Positions 25,625 through 33,570 of a stretch of DNA of 64,000 bases are shown piece after piece. The notes beneath the pieces were generated by a model. That model saw only the letters and a program-made list of their open reading frames with translations. It ran no database searches and was not told the origin of the DNA. The DNA lies in NCBI RefSeq assembly GCF_901827175.1, contig NZ_LR594662.1:1178001-1242000 (forward strand). The letters are read 5' to 3'. The DNA comes from Variovorax sp. RA8 (GTDB taxonomy: Bacteria > Pseudomonadota > Gammaproteobacteria > Burkholderiales > Burkholderiaceae_C). A program made the translations under genes and the position numbers. Position 1 is the stretch's first letter, and every line of letters starts with the position of its first letter.

Positions 25625-25976
25625 TGAACTGCCCTTGCCTTCCTAACCCCGTATGTGTATCGATGCCGCAACTGGCGACACATGTATCGACCCCGCGGTG
25701 ATTAACTACAAAGCATTCAAACCACCAGGGCCGATATTGCTCTCCGGGGGCGAATCGCGCCACCTTACGAAAGCCATGCTGGCCGCCTATGCCGTTCGGA
25801 CACCCTGCGACACTCCACGCATTTGGTTGCGTTCGGCGTGTCAGCCTGAAACCCGTCTGGTCACGATTTTGCCCCTGTTTTTACATTTTGAATACAAAGG
25901 GGGTACTGCAAAAGGCTTGAAAGCGGTAAGAACTCATAGAAAAGTTCTATTTCAGGCGTTTCGCCCGCGGGGCGGC
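25625..25976. other. 352-base gene-free region upstream of the NRPS/PKS operon
   Basis: No gene is visible. The half next to the operon should hold its promoter; no strong sigma-70 pair stands out, although GATACA-like hexamers occur on the minus strand. It contains the operator-like palindrome at 25676-25689. The distal half (about 25855-25960) is clearly AT-richer than its surroundings and includes the short inverted repeat AGAACT/AGTTCT (25930-25935 and 25944-25949), a weak hairpin beyond the end of the histidine-phosphatase gene with no good T-run. Confidence 0.5.
25656..25690 (-). promoter_or_regulatory. Operator-like palindrome and direct repeats upstream of the NRPS/PKS operon
   Basis: CGACACATGTATCG (25676-25689) pairs with itself at six of seven positions. 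The word TGTATCGA occurs twice in the same orientation (25656-25663 and 25683-25690), 27 bases apart, about 32-66 bases before the first start codon. This is the pattern of a dimeric regulator site. No regulator gene lies inside the operon, so the protein that binds here would be encoded elsewhere. Confidence 0.4.
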
Positions 25977-26618
25977 TCAGGTCGTCGCTTCGTCCAGCGT
26001 GCCGTGGTCGAGGTGACTGACATCGCCCCAGCCAACGAGCGTGAACCCCTGGGGGGTCCAGAGAAGGCGGTTGATGGCGGCATTGCCCAGGTGCCAGGTG
26101 CGCGGGGCCTGGAGTTCCTGGCGGGTGGCGGCGCGGTAGAGCACGTCCATCACGCCGCCATGGGCCACGAGCACGACCAACTCGCCCGGATGCCGCTGCG
26201 CCAGTTGCCCCGCGATGCCGGTTACCCGCTGCCTGAACGCCAGCAGCGATTCGCCGCCGCCTTCCGGCGCGAATTCCGGGTCGCGGGTGCGCCAGAGCCG
26301 GGCCTGTTCTGGCAGCGAGGCGTCGATGTCGGCAAAGGTGCGGCCCTCGAAGTGGCCGAAGGCCCGCTCGCGCAGCCCGGGCTCGGGCAGCACCTCGATG
26401 GCGCGCGGGCGCGCGATCTCGAGGGCGGTCTGCCAGGCACGGGCCAGGTCGCTGGCGTAGATGGCGGCGACGGGCTCGTCCGCCAGCGCCTCCCCGACGC
26501 GCCGGGCCTGCCACAGGCCGGTGTCGTTCAGGCCGATGTCGAGCTGGCCCTGGATGCGGGTGTCGACGTTCCAGGCGGTTTCGCCGTGACGCACGGCGAT
26601 GAGTCGGGTGGCCTCCAT
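25977..26618 (-). CDS. Histidine phosphatase superfamily protein (GpmB/CobC-like)
   Basis: A 213-residue phosphatase of the phosphoglycerate-mutase fold. The phospho-histidine motif is AVRHGETAWN near the N-terminus, with the usual second arginine region ASDLARAWQTA, the acidic residue region PGLRERAFGHFEG, and the C-terminal LVAHGGVMD containing the second catalytic histidine. Its length matches the small cofactor-dependent or broad phosphatase members. Substrates range from 3-phosphoglycerate to alpha-ribazole phosphate; no cobalamin genes are nearby, so a general phosphatase is the safest reading. It lies 34 bases from the end of the DUF4136 lipoprotein gene on the same strand, a possible two-gene unit. 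Confidence 0.9.
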   Translation of the reverse strand: MEATRLIAVRHGETAWNVDTRIQGQLDIGLNDTGLWQARRVGEALADEPVAAIYASDLARAWQTALEIARPRAIEVLPEPGLRERAFGHFEGRTFADIDASLPEQARLWRTRDPEFAPEGGGESLLAFRQRVTGIAGQLAQRHPGELVVLVAHGGVMDVLYRAATRQELQAPRTWHLGNAAINRLLWTPQGFTLVGWGDVSHLDHGTLDEATT

Positions 26619-26652
26619 TGGAAAGATTCTAGGAGGGGGTGGACTCCGAACG

Positions 26653-27282
26653 TCAGTTCCTGGCGGCAGGGATCTCGATGTCCACCCGCCGCTCGCCGGC
26701 CGGCGGATTCGGGAAGCCCTGCAGCGCGGCCTGGAACATCACCGGCAACACGGCCCCGCTTGCGGTGTAGGGGCCGTCGTTGCGGGCGTGCGTTTCATAG
26801 ACGACGCGGTTGGAGGGGAGCTCGCGCAGCACGATGCTGACCTCGCGCGCATACCAGGGATTGGCCGGCGGCGTGAAGGCCGGCCCGTACCAGCCGCCGC
26901 CATACCAGCCGCGCCCGTGCCAGCCTGCACCGTAGCCCCAGGGCCGGTAGCCCGGGGTCCAGGCGCCGTGGAAGTACCAAGGGTCGGCCCAGGGCGAGAG
27001 CTCGGCCGTCACGCGTGCGCCGATCTGCGCCGTGTATTGCGGGTTGGCATCGTCGCGGCGCAGGCCGACGCGTTCGAGCGCGGCGCCGGCCATCGCCTCC
27101 AGCTGCTGTTGCTGCGCCTCGCTGGCCTGCTGGGAGGGCAGTCGCTCGAAGCGGTAGGTGGCGCCTGCAGGCACGGCGCCGAGGCTCGAGAAGCTGCGGA
27201 CATCGCTGTCGACCACCCAGCGGGTGGCGCAGCCCGCGAGGCCGGTGCAAAGCGCGAGGGCGGCGACTCTGGACTTTTTCAT
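26653..27282 (-). CDS. DUF4136-type lipoprotein
   Basis: A 209-residue envelope lipoprotein. The signal ends in the lipobox LAGC (Cys18). The mature part shows the DUF4136 layout: an N-terminal VDSDVRSFSS strand, FERLPSQQ, a helix with QLEAMAGAALERVGL, and a Gly/Trp/Tyr-rich insert (GYGAGWHGRGWYGGGWYG) typical of these proteins, then VSIVLRELPSNRVVYETHA. A GAGGAG ribosome-binding site precedes the ATG. The biochemical role of the family is unknown; it probably faces the periplasm from the outer membrane. It lies 45 bases downstream of ttcA on the same strand. Confidence 0.82.
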   Translation of the reverse strand: MKKSRVAALALCTGLAGCATRWVVDSDVRSFSSLGAVPAGATYRFERLPSQQASEAQQQQLEAMAGAALERVGLRRDDANPQYTAQIGARVTAELSPWADPWYFHGAWTPGYRPWGYGAGWHGRGWYGGGWYGPAFTPPANPWYAREVSIVLRELPSNRVVYETHARNDGPYTASGAVLPVMFQAALQGFPNPPAGERRVDIEIPAARN

Positions 27283-27327
27283 GCGGATCTCCTCGTCGGC
27301 GGGCCAGCCTCGCGCGAGGCCCCGCCC

Positions 27328-28242
27328 TCAAAGCTGCACGACGCGAAGCGGCGAAGGCGGCGGGAAATCCGGTGGATCGAAGGCCTTGTCACCTTCCTCG
27401 TCGGCCACGCCGGTCGTCCTCAGACCCTTGAAGTCGAAGGCCGTTCCGTCCAGCAGGTGCGAGGGCACCACGTTCTGCAGCGCGTTGAACATGTTCTCGA
27501 TGCGTCCGGGGTGCTTGCGCTCCCATTCGCGCAGCATCTCGCCGACCTGCTTGCGCTGCAGGTTCTCCTGGCTGCCGCAGAGCGTGCACGGAATGATGGG
27601 GAAGGCGCGGTGCTGCGCCCAGCGCACCAGGTCCTTCTCGGCCACGTAGGCCAGCGGCCGGATCACGATGTGCCGGCCATCGTCGCTCACCAGCTTGGGC
27701 GGCATCGACTTGAGCTTGCCGGCGAAGAACATGTTGAGGAAGAAGGTCTGCAGCATGTCGTCGCGGTGATGGCCCAGCGCGACCTTGGTGGCGCCCAGCT
27801 CGTCGGCCACGCGATAGAGGATGCCGCGGCGCAGCCGGCTGCACAGGCCGCAGGTGGTCTTGCCCTCGGGGATCACGCGCTTGACGATGGAGTAGGTGTC
27901 CTGCTCCTCGATGTGGAAGGGCACGCCCAGCGCCTTCAGGTAGGTGGGAAGCACTTCCTCGGGAAAGCCGGGCTGCTTCTGGTCGAGGTTGACCGCGACG
28001 ATGTCGAAGTGCACCGGCGCGCGGGCCCTGAGCTTGAGCAGGATGTCGAGCAGCGCGTAGCTGTCCTTGCCGCCAGAGACGCAGACCATGACCTTGTCGC
28101 CCGCCTCGATCATGTTGTAGTCGAAGATGGCGCGGCCGACCTCTCGGCACAGCCGCTTCTCCAGCTTGTGGGTCTCGCGCTCGATCCTGGGCGATGTGGC
28201 GCAAGGTGACCCGATTTCGACGTCAGTCCAAAGAGCACTCAT
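27328..28242 (-). CDS. ttcA: tRNA 2-thiocytidine(32) synthetase TtcA
   Basis: A 304-residue enzyme that adds sulfur to C32 of certain tRNAs using ATP and an iron-sulfur cluster. The PP-loop [11 protein letters not shown] is present near residue 55, and the [10 protein letters not shown] motif (CxxC) together with a downstream cysteine ([11 protein letters not shown]) fits the cluster-binding and catalytic positions. The length is that of the short bacterial TtcA group. The N-terminus ([24 protein letters not shown]) is slightly longer than in E. coli, and the start could be internal. It precedes the DUF4136 gene; upstream lies an intergenic repeat and then folB. Confidence 0.96.
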   Translation of the reverse strand: MSALWTDVEIGSPCATSPRIERETHKLEKRLCREVGRAIFDYNMIEAGDKVMVCVSGGKDSYALLDILLKLRARAPVHFDIVAVNLDQKQPGFPEEVLPTYLKALGVPFHIEEQDTYSIVKRVIPEGKTTCGLCSRLRRGILYRVADELGATKVALGHHRDDMLQTFFLNMFFAGKLKSMPPKLVSDDGRHIVIRPLAYVAEKDLVRWAQHRAFPIIPCTLCGSQENLQRKQVGEMLREWERKHPGRIENMFNALQNVVPSHLLDGTAFDFKGLRTTGVADEEGDKAFDPPDFPPPSPLRVVQL

Positions 28243-28324
28243 GGTGCAACCCGCTTTCCAATACAGCCAACAAGAGAACTTGATACCAGGAACACCGCGG
28301 AACTGGCTTTGCCAGGCCGCTGGT

Positions 28325-28385
28325 GTTGCCCCCGGTGAGGGGGTGGGCGGCTACACGAAGTGAGCCAACCTGGGGGAGAGCCATT
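28325..28385 (+). repeat. Dispersed Comamonadaceae-type intergenic repeat, copy B
   Basis: This is the second copy of the repeat described at 6881-6947. Landmarks in order are TTGCCCCC, GGTGAGGG, the block CTACACGAAGTGAGCC, and CCTGGGGGAG followed by AGCCAT. It lies between ttcA and folB, in the opposite orientation to both genes, so here it does not provide a ribosome-binding site. The copies differ in the middle, which suggests an old, diverging family. Confidence 0.6.
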
Positions 28386-28774
28386 CATTTGCTCCTGAAA
28401 ACTTCAACCCCGACCGCTGCGCAATCGGGATACACATCGGGCTTGGCGGTCGACACCCGCGCCGCCTGCACCTTGGGATGCATGAGCACCTGCGTGAGGA
28501 TGTCGTCGCACAGCGTCTCCTGCAAGTGGATGTGCCCCTTGGACAAACGCGTGGCGACAGTGCGGCGGATGAAGTCGTAGTCGACCACCTCGTCGAGCTC
28601 GTCGGCCTTGGGCGTGGAGACGTCCAGCGGCACGTAGAGATCGACGTTGATCACCACACGCTGCTCGGCGCGCTTCTCGAACTCGTGCACGCCGATGTTG
28701 ATCCAGACCTCGTAGTCGCGCAGAAAGAGGCGCCTGCAGGTACTCAGCAACGGGTCGATGGAGGTCGGGCTCAT
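28385..28774 (-). CDS. folB: Dihydroneopterin aldolase FolB
   Basis: A 129-residue enzyme of folate synthesis that splits dihydroneopterin into 6-hydroxymethyl-dihydropterin and glycolaldehyde. Family features are RLFLRDYEVWINIGVHEFEKR with the conserved glutamate, QRVVINVDLYVPL, and VVDYDFIRRTVATRL, followed by LQETLCDDILTQVL. The ATG at 28774 overlaps the stop of the preceding SDR gene (ATGA). A longer in-frame extension runs back through the SDR gene and is not family-like. The coupling to a pteridine-reductase-like SDR supports a pterin/folate role. Confidence 0.93.
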   Translation of the reverse strand: MSPTSIDPLLSTCRRLFLRDYEVWINIGVHEFEKRAEQRVVINVDLYVPLDVSTPKADELDEVVDYDFIRRTVATRLSKGHIHLQETLCDDILTQVLMHPKVQAARVSTAKPDVYPDCAAVGVEVFRSK

Positions 28775-29562
28775 GACTTGGGTGCTTTCAGCAGCTCGTC
28801 GACGACGAACATGATGTCGCGCGGCAGCGGCACCAGGTGCTGGCCGTTGTCCACGCTGAGGGTGCTGCCGGTCACGCTGGGCGTGCCGGCGAGGAAGACG
28901 CAGGTGCGCGCCACGTCGGCCGGATCGATGGGCCGCCGCAGCAGGTTGGCGCGCGCCGCCTGCTGGAAGTTGTCCTCGTCCTGCGGCCCGCTGCGGTAGA
29001 GGATGCCCGGCGCCACGCCGCACACGCGCACCGCCGGTGCCAGCGACTGCGCCTGCAGCGCCACCGCGCGCTCCAGCGCGAGCTTGGACACGGTGTAGGA
29101 GAAGTAGTCCGGATTCAGGTTGTGGACCTTCTGGTCGAGGATGTGGATCGCGCAGCGGTCGATGCCGTCGCCCGCGGCGGCGCGTTGCGCCAGCAGGCGC
29201 GCGAAGTCCAGCGGCGCGATCAGGTTCACGCCGATCTGGCGCAGGGCGGCTTCCTCGTCGAAGTCCAGGCCGGTGTCGGGCTCGAAGGCCGAGGCGTTGT
29301 TGACGATGCAGCCGACAGGGCCCTCGATGCGTTCGAGCAGGGCGCGCCGCCCCGCGGCGCTGCCGATGTCGGCCTCGATCGCCGTGGCCCGGTGCCCTTC
29401 GCCGCGCAGCCGGGCGCACAGCGCCTCGGCCTCTTCGCGCGAGGCGCGGTACTGGCACCACACCGGCCAGCCCGCGCGCGCGAAGGCTTCGCAGACCGCG
29501 GCGCCGAGCCGTCGGCCGCCGCCCGTCACGAGAACGCCGGGGCGTAGGGTGGATTCGGGCAT
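28771..29562 (-). CDS. SDR family oxidoreductase, FolM/pteridine-reductase-like
   Basis: A 263-residue NADPH-dependent short-chain dehydrogenase. The cofactor motif is VTGGGRRLGAA; the Arg-Arg in this turn is characteristic of pteridine reductases and dihydromonapterin reductase (FolM). NNASAFEPD replaces the common NNAG motif, and the catalytic pair is in YFSYTVSKLALE (Tyr-x3-Lys). A C-terminal SVTGSTLSVDNGQHL closes the fold. It overlaps folB by four bases, so the two are translationally coupled, which supports reduction of a dihydropterin. It is divergent from midA with only 20 bases between the start codons. Confidence 0.85.
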   Translation of the reverse strand: MPESTLRPGVLVTGGGRRLGAAVCEAFARAGWPVWCQYRASREEAEALCARLRGEGHRATAIEADIGSAAGRRALLERIEGPVGCIVNNASAFEPDTGLDFDEEAALRQIGVNLIAPLDFARLLAQRAAAGDGIDRCAIHILDQKVHNLNPDYFSYTVSKLALERAVALQAQSLAPAVRVCGVAPGILYRSGPQDEDNFQQAARANLLRRPIDPADVARTCVFLAGTPSVTGSTLSVDNGQHLVPLPRDIMFVVDELLKAPKS

Positions 29563-29582
29563 GCTGATAGATTTCCTGTCTT

Positions 29583-30680
29583 ATGAACGAGGAGCCGGGC
29601 GCCGCGCGCGCCAACCCCCTGACCCGGATTATCGACGCCGCCCTGCAGCGCGACGGCGGCTGGCTGTCCTTCGACCGCTTCATGGCCCTGGCTTTGTATG
29701 CCCCCGGCCTGGGCTACTACGCCAACGCGAGCCGCAAGTTCGGCCGCATGCCCGATTCGGGCAGCGACTTCGTCACCGCGCCCGAGCTCACGCCCCTGTT
29801 CGGGCGGACCCTGGCGCTGCAGCTGGCCGAGGCGCTGGATCGCACCGGCACCGACGAGATCTGGGAGTTCGGCGCCGGCTCGGGAGCCCTGGCGGTGCAA
29901 CTGCTCGGGGCGCTGGGCGAACGCGTCGCGCGCTACCGCATCGTCGACCTGTCCGGCACCTTGCGGGAGCGCCAGCAGCAGGCGCTCGCGCCGTGGGCCG
30001 CCAAGGTCGAATGGCTTTCCGAGCTGCCGGCGCGGATGCGCGGCGTGGTGGTGGGCAACGAAGTGCTCGACGCGATGCCGGTCCAGCTGCTGGCGCGCCG
30101 CGGCGGGGTGTGGTTCGAGCGCGGCGTGATCGCGCAGGATGCGGGTTTTGCCTGGGACGACCGCCCGACCGAACTGCGTCCGCCGGTGGAGATCGCCGGC
30201 GCGCACGACTACCTGACCGAGATCCACCCGCAGGCCCGTGCCTTCATCGCCACGCTGGCGGAGCGCCTCGAACAGGGCGCCGCCTTCTTCATCGACTACG
30301 GCTTTCCCGAAGCCGAGTACTACCACCCGCAACGCCACATGGGCACCGTCATGTGTCACCGCGGCCACCAGGCCGATGCCGATCCGCTGGTCGAAGTCGG
30401 CGCCAAGGACATCACCGCCCATGTCGATTTCACCGGCATCGCCCTGGCCGGGCAGGACGCCGGCCTGGCAGTGCTGGGCTACACCAGCCAGGCGAGGTTC
30501 CTGCTCAACGCCGGCCTCCTGCCGATAATGGAAGAGGCTTCGCTCGCCGAGCGAACGCTGGCGGCGCGGCTGATCCACGAGCACGAGATGGGCGAGCTGT
30601 TCAAGGTGATCGGCTTCGCGGCGGGCGAGGGCTGGGAGCCGATCGGCTTCGCCGAAGGCGACCGCAGCCATACGCTGTGA
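29583..30680 (+). CDS. MidA/NDUFAF7-family SAM-dependent methyltransferase
   Basis: A 365-residue class-I methyltransferase of the DUF185 family, whose mitochondrial member NDUFAF7 methylates an arginine of complex I. Typical segments are MALALYAPGLGYYA near the N-terminus, GSDFVTAPELTPLFGR, the SAM-binding IWEFGAGSGALAVQLL, the conserved VVGNEVLDAMPVQLL, and FFIDYGFPEAEYYHPQR. The bacterial substrate is not known. The stop overlaps the ATG of the next gene (TGATG), so the following unknown protein is probably co-translated. Confidence 0.9.
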   Translation: MNEEPGAARANPLTRIIDAALQRDGGWLSFDRFMALALYAPGLGYYANASRKFGRMPDSGSDFVTAPELTPLFGRTLALQLAEALDRTGTDEIWEFGAGSGALAVQLLGALGERVARYRIVDLSGTLRERQQQALAPWAAKVEWLSELPARMRGVVVGNEVLDAMPVQLLARRGGVWFERGVIAQDAGFAWDDRPTELRPPVEIAGAHDYLTEIHPQARAFIATLAERLEQGAAFFIDYGFPEAEYYHPQRHMGTVMCHRGHQADADPLVEVGAKDITAHVDFTGIALAGQDAGLAVLGYTSQARFLLNAGLLPIMEEASLAERTLAARLIHEHEMGELFKVIGFAAGEGWEPIGFAEGDRSHTL

Positions 30681-32089
30681 TGCAGGAGAGGCGGGCACCA
30701 GAGGCCCGGGCGCGATTGCGGCACCTCGACACAGTCCTCCTGGCCGCCGTGCGCGCCGCGCCGCGCAGGTACCGCATGCCGCCGTTGCCGGCCGACGCCG
30801 ATGCGGCCGCGTCGATCGGGGTGGACGCCGCACTTGCCTTCGCGATCGAGACTGTGCGCGCCGTGCGCGAACGCGGATCGACAACGCCGGCGCGCATGGA
30901 AGATTTTTTTACGCATGCCCTTGCCGGCCTGATCCGCAGGGCGCTCGCGCCCGAAGGCGGCGACCCGGTATTCCAGGCGCTCGTGCTTCAGGCGCAGAGC
31001 GCGGAAGTTCGCGAGTATGTGCGCATGGCCTCGCAACTCGCGAGCGACCGTCGTGCGGTTCGTGCCGCCACGGATGCCATCGGACATCCCGGCAAGCTGC
31101 GCGACATGCCCGCCGGCGCGACGCGGGATGCGCTGGCCCGCTTGCACCGTCTCGCGGCCGACAGTGCCTGGACAGAGCTGGCCGCGGCGACCGGGCAACC
31201 GCTCGCACAGGACATCACGGCAGGGGAGCAGGTGGTGCGTTCACTGCTGGAGGGGCTCCGCTCGAGCCCGGCACTGCAGCGTCTTGCGCATGGCAGCGCA
31301 TTGCTGCGCAATGAAGCCGTGCAACGCTACCTGCGGCTGAGCGAACGAAGGGGGCCGCCGGCGGGCAGCGATGCCGCGGCCGCGTCGGGGCGCGCGTCGG
31401 CCCGCCTGGGTGAACTGGCCGAGCACGCCGCCGTGCAGGCCTTAGGCGCCATCGCCGAATTGCTGAACCGGCACCGCGAACAAGGCGGCGGCGGCTACCG
31501 TGTCGTGCAAAGCCTTCGCCCGCCGCGAGGGTTCCCCGGAGAGACGAACAAGGCGAAGGACGAATGGGACGCGGCGATCCTGCGAAGCGGCCAGGACGGC
31601 GCCGACGAGATCGTTCTTCTTGCCGAGATCAAGGCATCCCCTGCTGCTGCCACGTCCGACTTCTCGCGGCTCCTGCGCGGCTTGCGGCGACTCGCGCATG
31701 CCGACCCCGACCGCACCTATGCCTTTGCTTCGGTACACGGCCAGACGCACATCGCGGGCACCTCGCTTTGCAGGCTCCGGCCCCATGGCCATTCGCTGCC
31801 GCCCCACGTGATCTATTGCTGTTCCGCGCCGAGGGAATCGCATCCGCCGTACTTGAGTGCAGCGACAAGGGCGGTCCTGCTCGGCGGGCCCGCTAGCTTT
31901 GCATTCGCGTGCCGGCTCGCGCGCGGCGAGGCGCCGCCGGATTCGGAGCTCCTTGCGGTGTGGAGCGCCCTGGCAACAGAGCCTCGATTGCGCTCGGCGC
32001 TCTACCAGTACGAAACCGCGAAGCGGGTGCGCGACGCCATGGTGCACCCGCTCGACCTCTTGTCTGCGATGGGCAACGGGCCTGCCTAG
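30680..32089 (+). CDS. Uncharacterised protein with a PD-(D/E)XK-like nuclease motif
   Basis: A 469-residue protein I cannot assign to a named family. Residues 1-240 are mainly alpha-helical and rich in Ala/Arg. The middle contains a helix with E249 (LGELAEHAAVQALGAIAELL), then DEWDAAI (D297) and, after 18 residues, the strand EIVLLAEIKAS (E316-I-K318). An acidic residue, a spaced Asp and E-x-K on a hydrophobic strand form the arrangement of PD-(D/E)XK nuclease folds. The C-terminal part contains HVIYCCSAPRE and ends near HPLDLLSAMG. It starts inside the midA stop codon. Nuclease activity is an inference from the motif only; the gene is full-length and its composition matches its neighbours. 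Confidence 0.65.
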   Translation: MQERRAPEARARLRHLDTVLLAAVRAAPRRYRMPPLPADADAAASIGVDAALAFAIETVRAVRERGSTTPARMEDFFTHALAGLIRRALAPEGGDPVFQALVLQAQSAEVREYVRMASQLASDRRAVRAATDAIGHPGKLRDMPAGATRDALARLHRLAADSAWTELAAATGQPLAQDITAGEQVVRSLLEGLRSSPALQRLAHGSALLRNEAVQRYLRLSERRGPPAGSDAAAASGRASARLGELAEHAAVQALGAIAELLNRHREQGGGGYRVVQSLRPPRGFPGETNKAKDEWDAAILRSGQDGADEIVLLAEIKASPAAATSDFSRLLRGLRRLAHADPDRTYAFASVHGQTHIAGTSLCRLRPHGHSLPPHVIYCCSAPRESHPPYLSAATRAVLLGGPASFAFACRLARGEAPPDSELLAVWSALATEPRLRSALYQYETAKRVRDAMVHPLDLLSAMGNGPA

Positions 32090-32122
32090 TCGCCTTGCCT
32101 CAGTCCTAATCTGGCGGGCGCG

Positions 32123-32539
32123 TCAACGGCCGGGCAGGGGCTGTTCGGGCAGTGTCCGCGAGCGGCCCTGCTGCCGCATCGCGTGCAGCTCCTGCATCAG
32201 GAAGCCGCGTGCCTCGAGCGCCTTGCCGTCCGCGAGCGTGACCATGTAGGGCTTGCCCGTCACTTCCGAGCGCGAGGCGCAGCGCTCGATGAAGTCTTCC
32301 GCCGTCACGATCTCGTTGCGGAAATGCTTGTACTTGGCCTGCATGTGCTCGGCCGCCTCGGCGGCGTTGTGTGCCTCGTTGTTGCGCAGGAACTTCATCG
32401 TCGTCATGCCCTGGACGCGCGCGATCAGGGCCATGATCAACTTGTGTTCCTGCTCCGAGGGCGTGGCGGCGGCGAGCGGCGCCATGGCGGCCAGCAGGCA
32501 GAGGGCGGCGATGCGAAGGCACCGGCGACGATCGGGCAT
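32123..32539 (-). CDS. DUF5329 family exported protein
   Basis: A 138-residue protein with a Sec signal (CLRIAALCLLAAMAPLAAA). The mature part matches the DUF5329 pattern as I know it: FLRNNEAHNAAEAAEHMQAK, a following NEIVTAEDFIERCASRSE and TGKPYMVTLADGK, then a short basic tail. The family function is unknown. The ATG at 32539 was chosen because it directly precedes the signal peptide; the frame is open further upstream. It is convergent with the preceding gene and divergent from the HisN-like phosphatase, with about 100 bases in between. Confidence 0.82.
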   Translation of the reverse strand: MPDRRRCLRIAALCLLAAMAPLAAATPSEQEHKLIMALIARVQGMTTMKFLRNNEAHNAAEAAEHMQAKYKHFRNEIVTAEDFIERCASRSEVTGKPYMVTLADGKALEARGFLMQELHAMRQQGRSRTLPEQPLPGR

Positions 32540-32642
32540 GGGGGCCTCTTGTTGGAGCTGTTTGAAAGCCATGCTCGCCCAGCCCGGGCAGCATGTCAAA
32601 CAGCCGTCTCGGGTCTAATCGGCTTCTTTGGCCCGTTCCTCC

Positions 32643-33425
32643 ATGAGCTCCACTGCCTCGCCCCAGGATGCCCTGCGCATCGCCAACGCCCTCGCCGACG
32701 CCGCCGCCGCCCATTCGCTGCGCCTGTTTCGCACGCCGTTGGAGGTGATCGCGAAGGCCGACGAAAGCCCGGTCACGATGGCGGACCGCGCGGCCGAGAC
32801 GGCGATGCGCGAGATCCTGGCCACGCAGCGGCCGGCCGACGGCATCTTCGGCGAGGAGCACGGCCCGGAGCGCGTGGACGCCGCCGACGTCTGGGTGCTC
32901 GACCCGATCGACGGCACGCGCAGCTTCATCACCGGCTCACCGCTGTGGGGGACGCTGATCGGGCTCGTGCGCGGCGGCCGCGTCGAGCTGGGCATGGTCG
33001 ACATGCCGGTGCTGGGCGAGCGCTGGGTCGGGCAGGCCGGCCTCGGAGCGCAGCGCAACGGGCAGCCGGTGCGCGTGAGCGCCTGCGACAGCGTCGGGGC
33101 GGCGCGGATCTTCACCACCTCGCCGGACATCTTCGGACCCGCCGACTGGGAGGCCTTCGACCGGCTGAGCCGGCGCTGCGCGATGCGGCGCTTCGGCGGC
33201 GACTGCTACAGCTACGCCCAGCTGGCCGGCGGCAGCATCGACCTGGTGGTGGAGACCGGCCTGCAGCCCTACGACTACCTCGGGCCCGCGGGCCTGATCG
33301 AGGCCGCGGGCGGCGTGATCACCGACTGGGAGGGCCGGCCGCTGGGCCTGGCCTCGAACGGCCGCGTCGTTGCCGCGGCCACGCCCGCGCTGCACCGCGA
33401 GGCGCTGGCGATCCTGAACGCCTAG
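32643..33425 (+). CDS. Inositol-monophosphatase-family phosphatase, histidinol-phosphatase (HisN)-like
   Basis: A 260-residue metal-dependent phosphatase. Both family signatures are present: the metal-binding EEHGPE followed by WVLDPIDGTRSFITGSPLWG, and YDYLGPAGLIEAAGGVITDW near the C-terminus. The DGTRSF(I)TG form rather than DGTxNF is characteristic of HisN-type histidinol phosphatases in this superfamily, so the last phosphatase step of histidine synthesis is a good candidate, with inositol phosphatase as an alternative. No other his genes are adjacent. The ATG at 32643 is preferred over a TTG five codons upstream. Confidence 0.88.
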   Translation: MSSTASPQDALRIANALADAAAAHSLRLFRTPLEVIAKADESPVTMADRAAETAMREILATQRPADGIFGEEHGPERVDAADVWVLDPIDGTRSFITGSPLWGTLIGLVRGGRVELGMVDMPVLGERWVGQAGLGAQRNGQPVRVSACDSVGAARIFTTSPDIFGPADWEAFDRLSRRCAMRRFGGDCYSYAQLAGGSIDLVVETGLQPYDYLGPAGLIEAAGGVITDWEGRPLGLASNGRVVAAATPALHREALAILNA

Positions 33426-33440
33426 CCTGCGAGCCGCGCA

Positions 33441-33514
33441 CGGGACAGATGTCCCGCTCGCGCGCCGCGCCACGGGCCCCGGCCCTCGAAAGCGGGACAG
33501 GCGCCCCGGGACGG
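33441..33514 (+). promoter_or_regulatory. CGGGACA inverted and direct repeats upstream of the AraC-type regulator
   Basis: CGGGACA-GA-TGTCCCG (33441-33456) is a perfect inverted repeat with seven-base arms. A second, imperfect copy CGGGACA-GG-CGCCCCG lies at 33493-33508, and another CGGGAC half starts at 33507. All are in the 145-base gap between the phosphatase stop and the regulator start. They could be binding sites for the downstream AraC protein; the first could also form a short hairpin, but no T-run follows. Confidence 0.4.
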
Positions 33515-33570
33515 AACGCACCCGGCCACGAACAATCGATGCTCCCCTTCATGTTTCATGGGAGTCCTCG

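Noticed and set aside
25930..25949. Hairpin AGAACT/AGTTCT as a terminator of the histidine-phosphatase gene
   Set aside because: A six-base AT-rich stem without an adjacent T-run on the minus strand is too weak.
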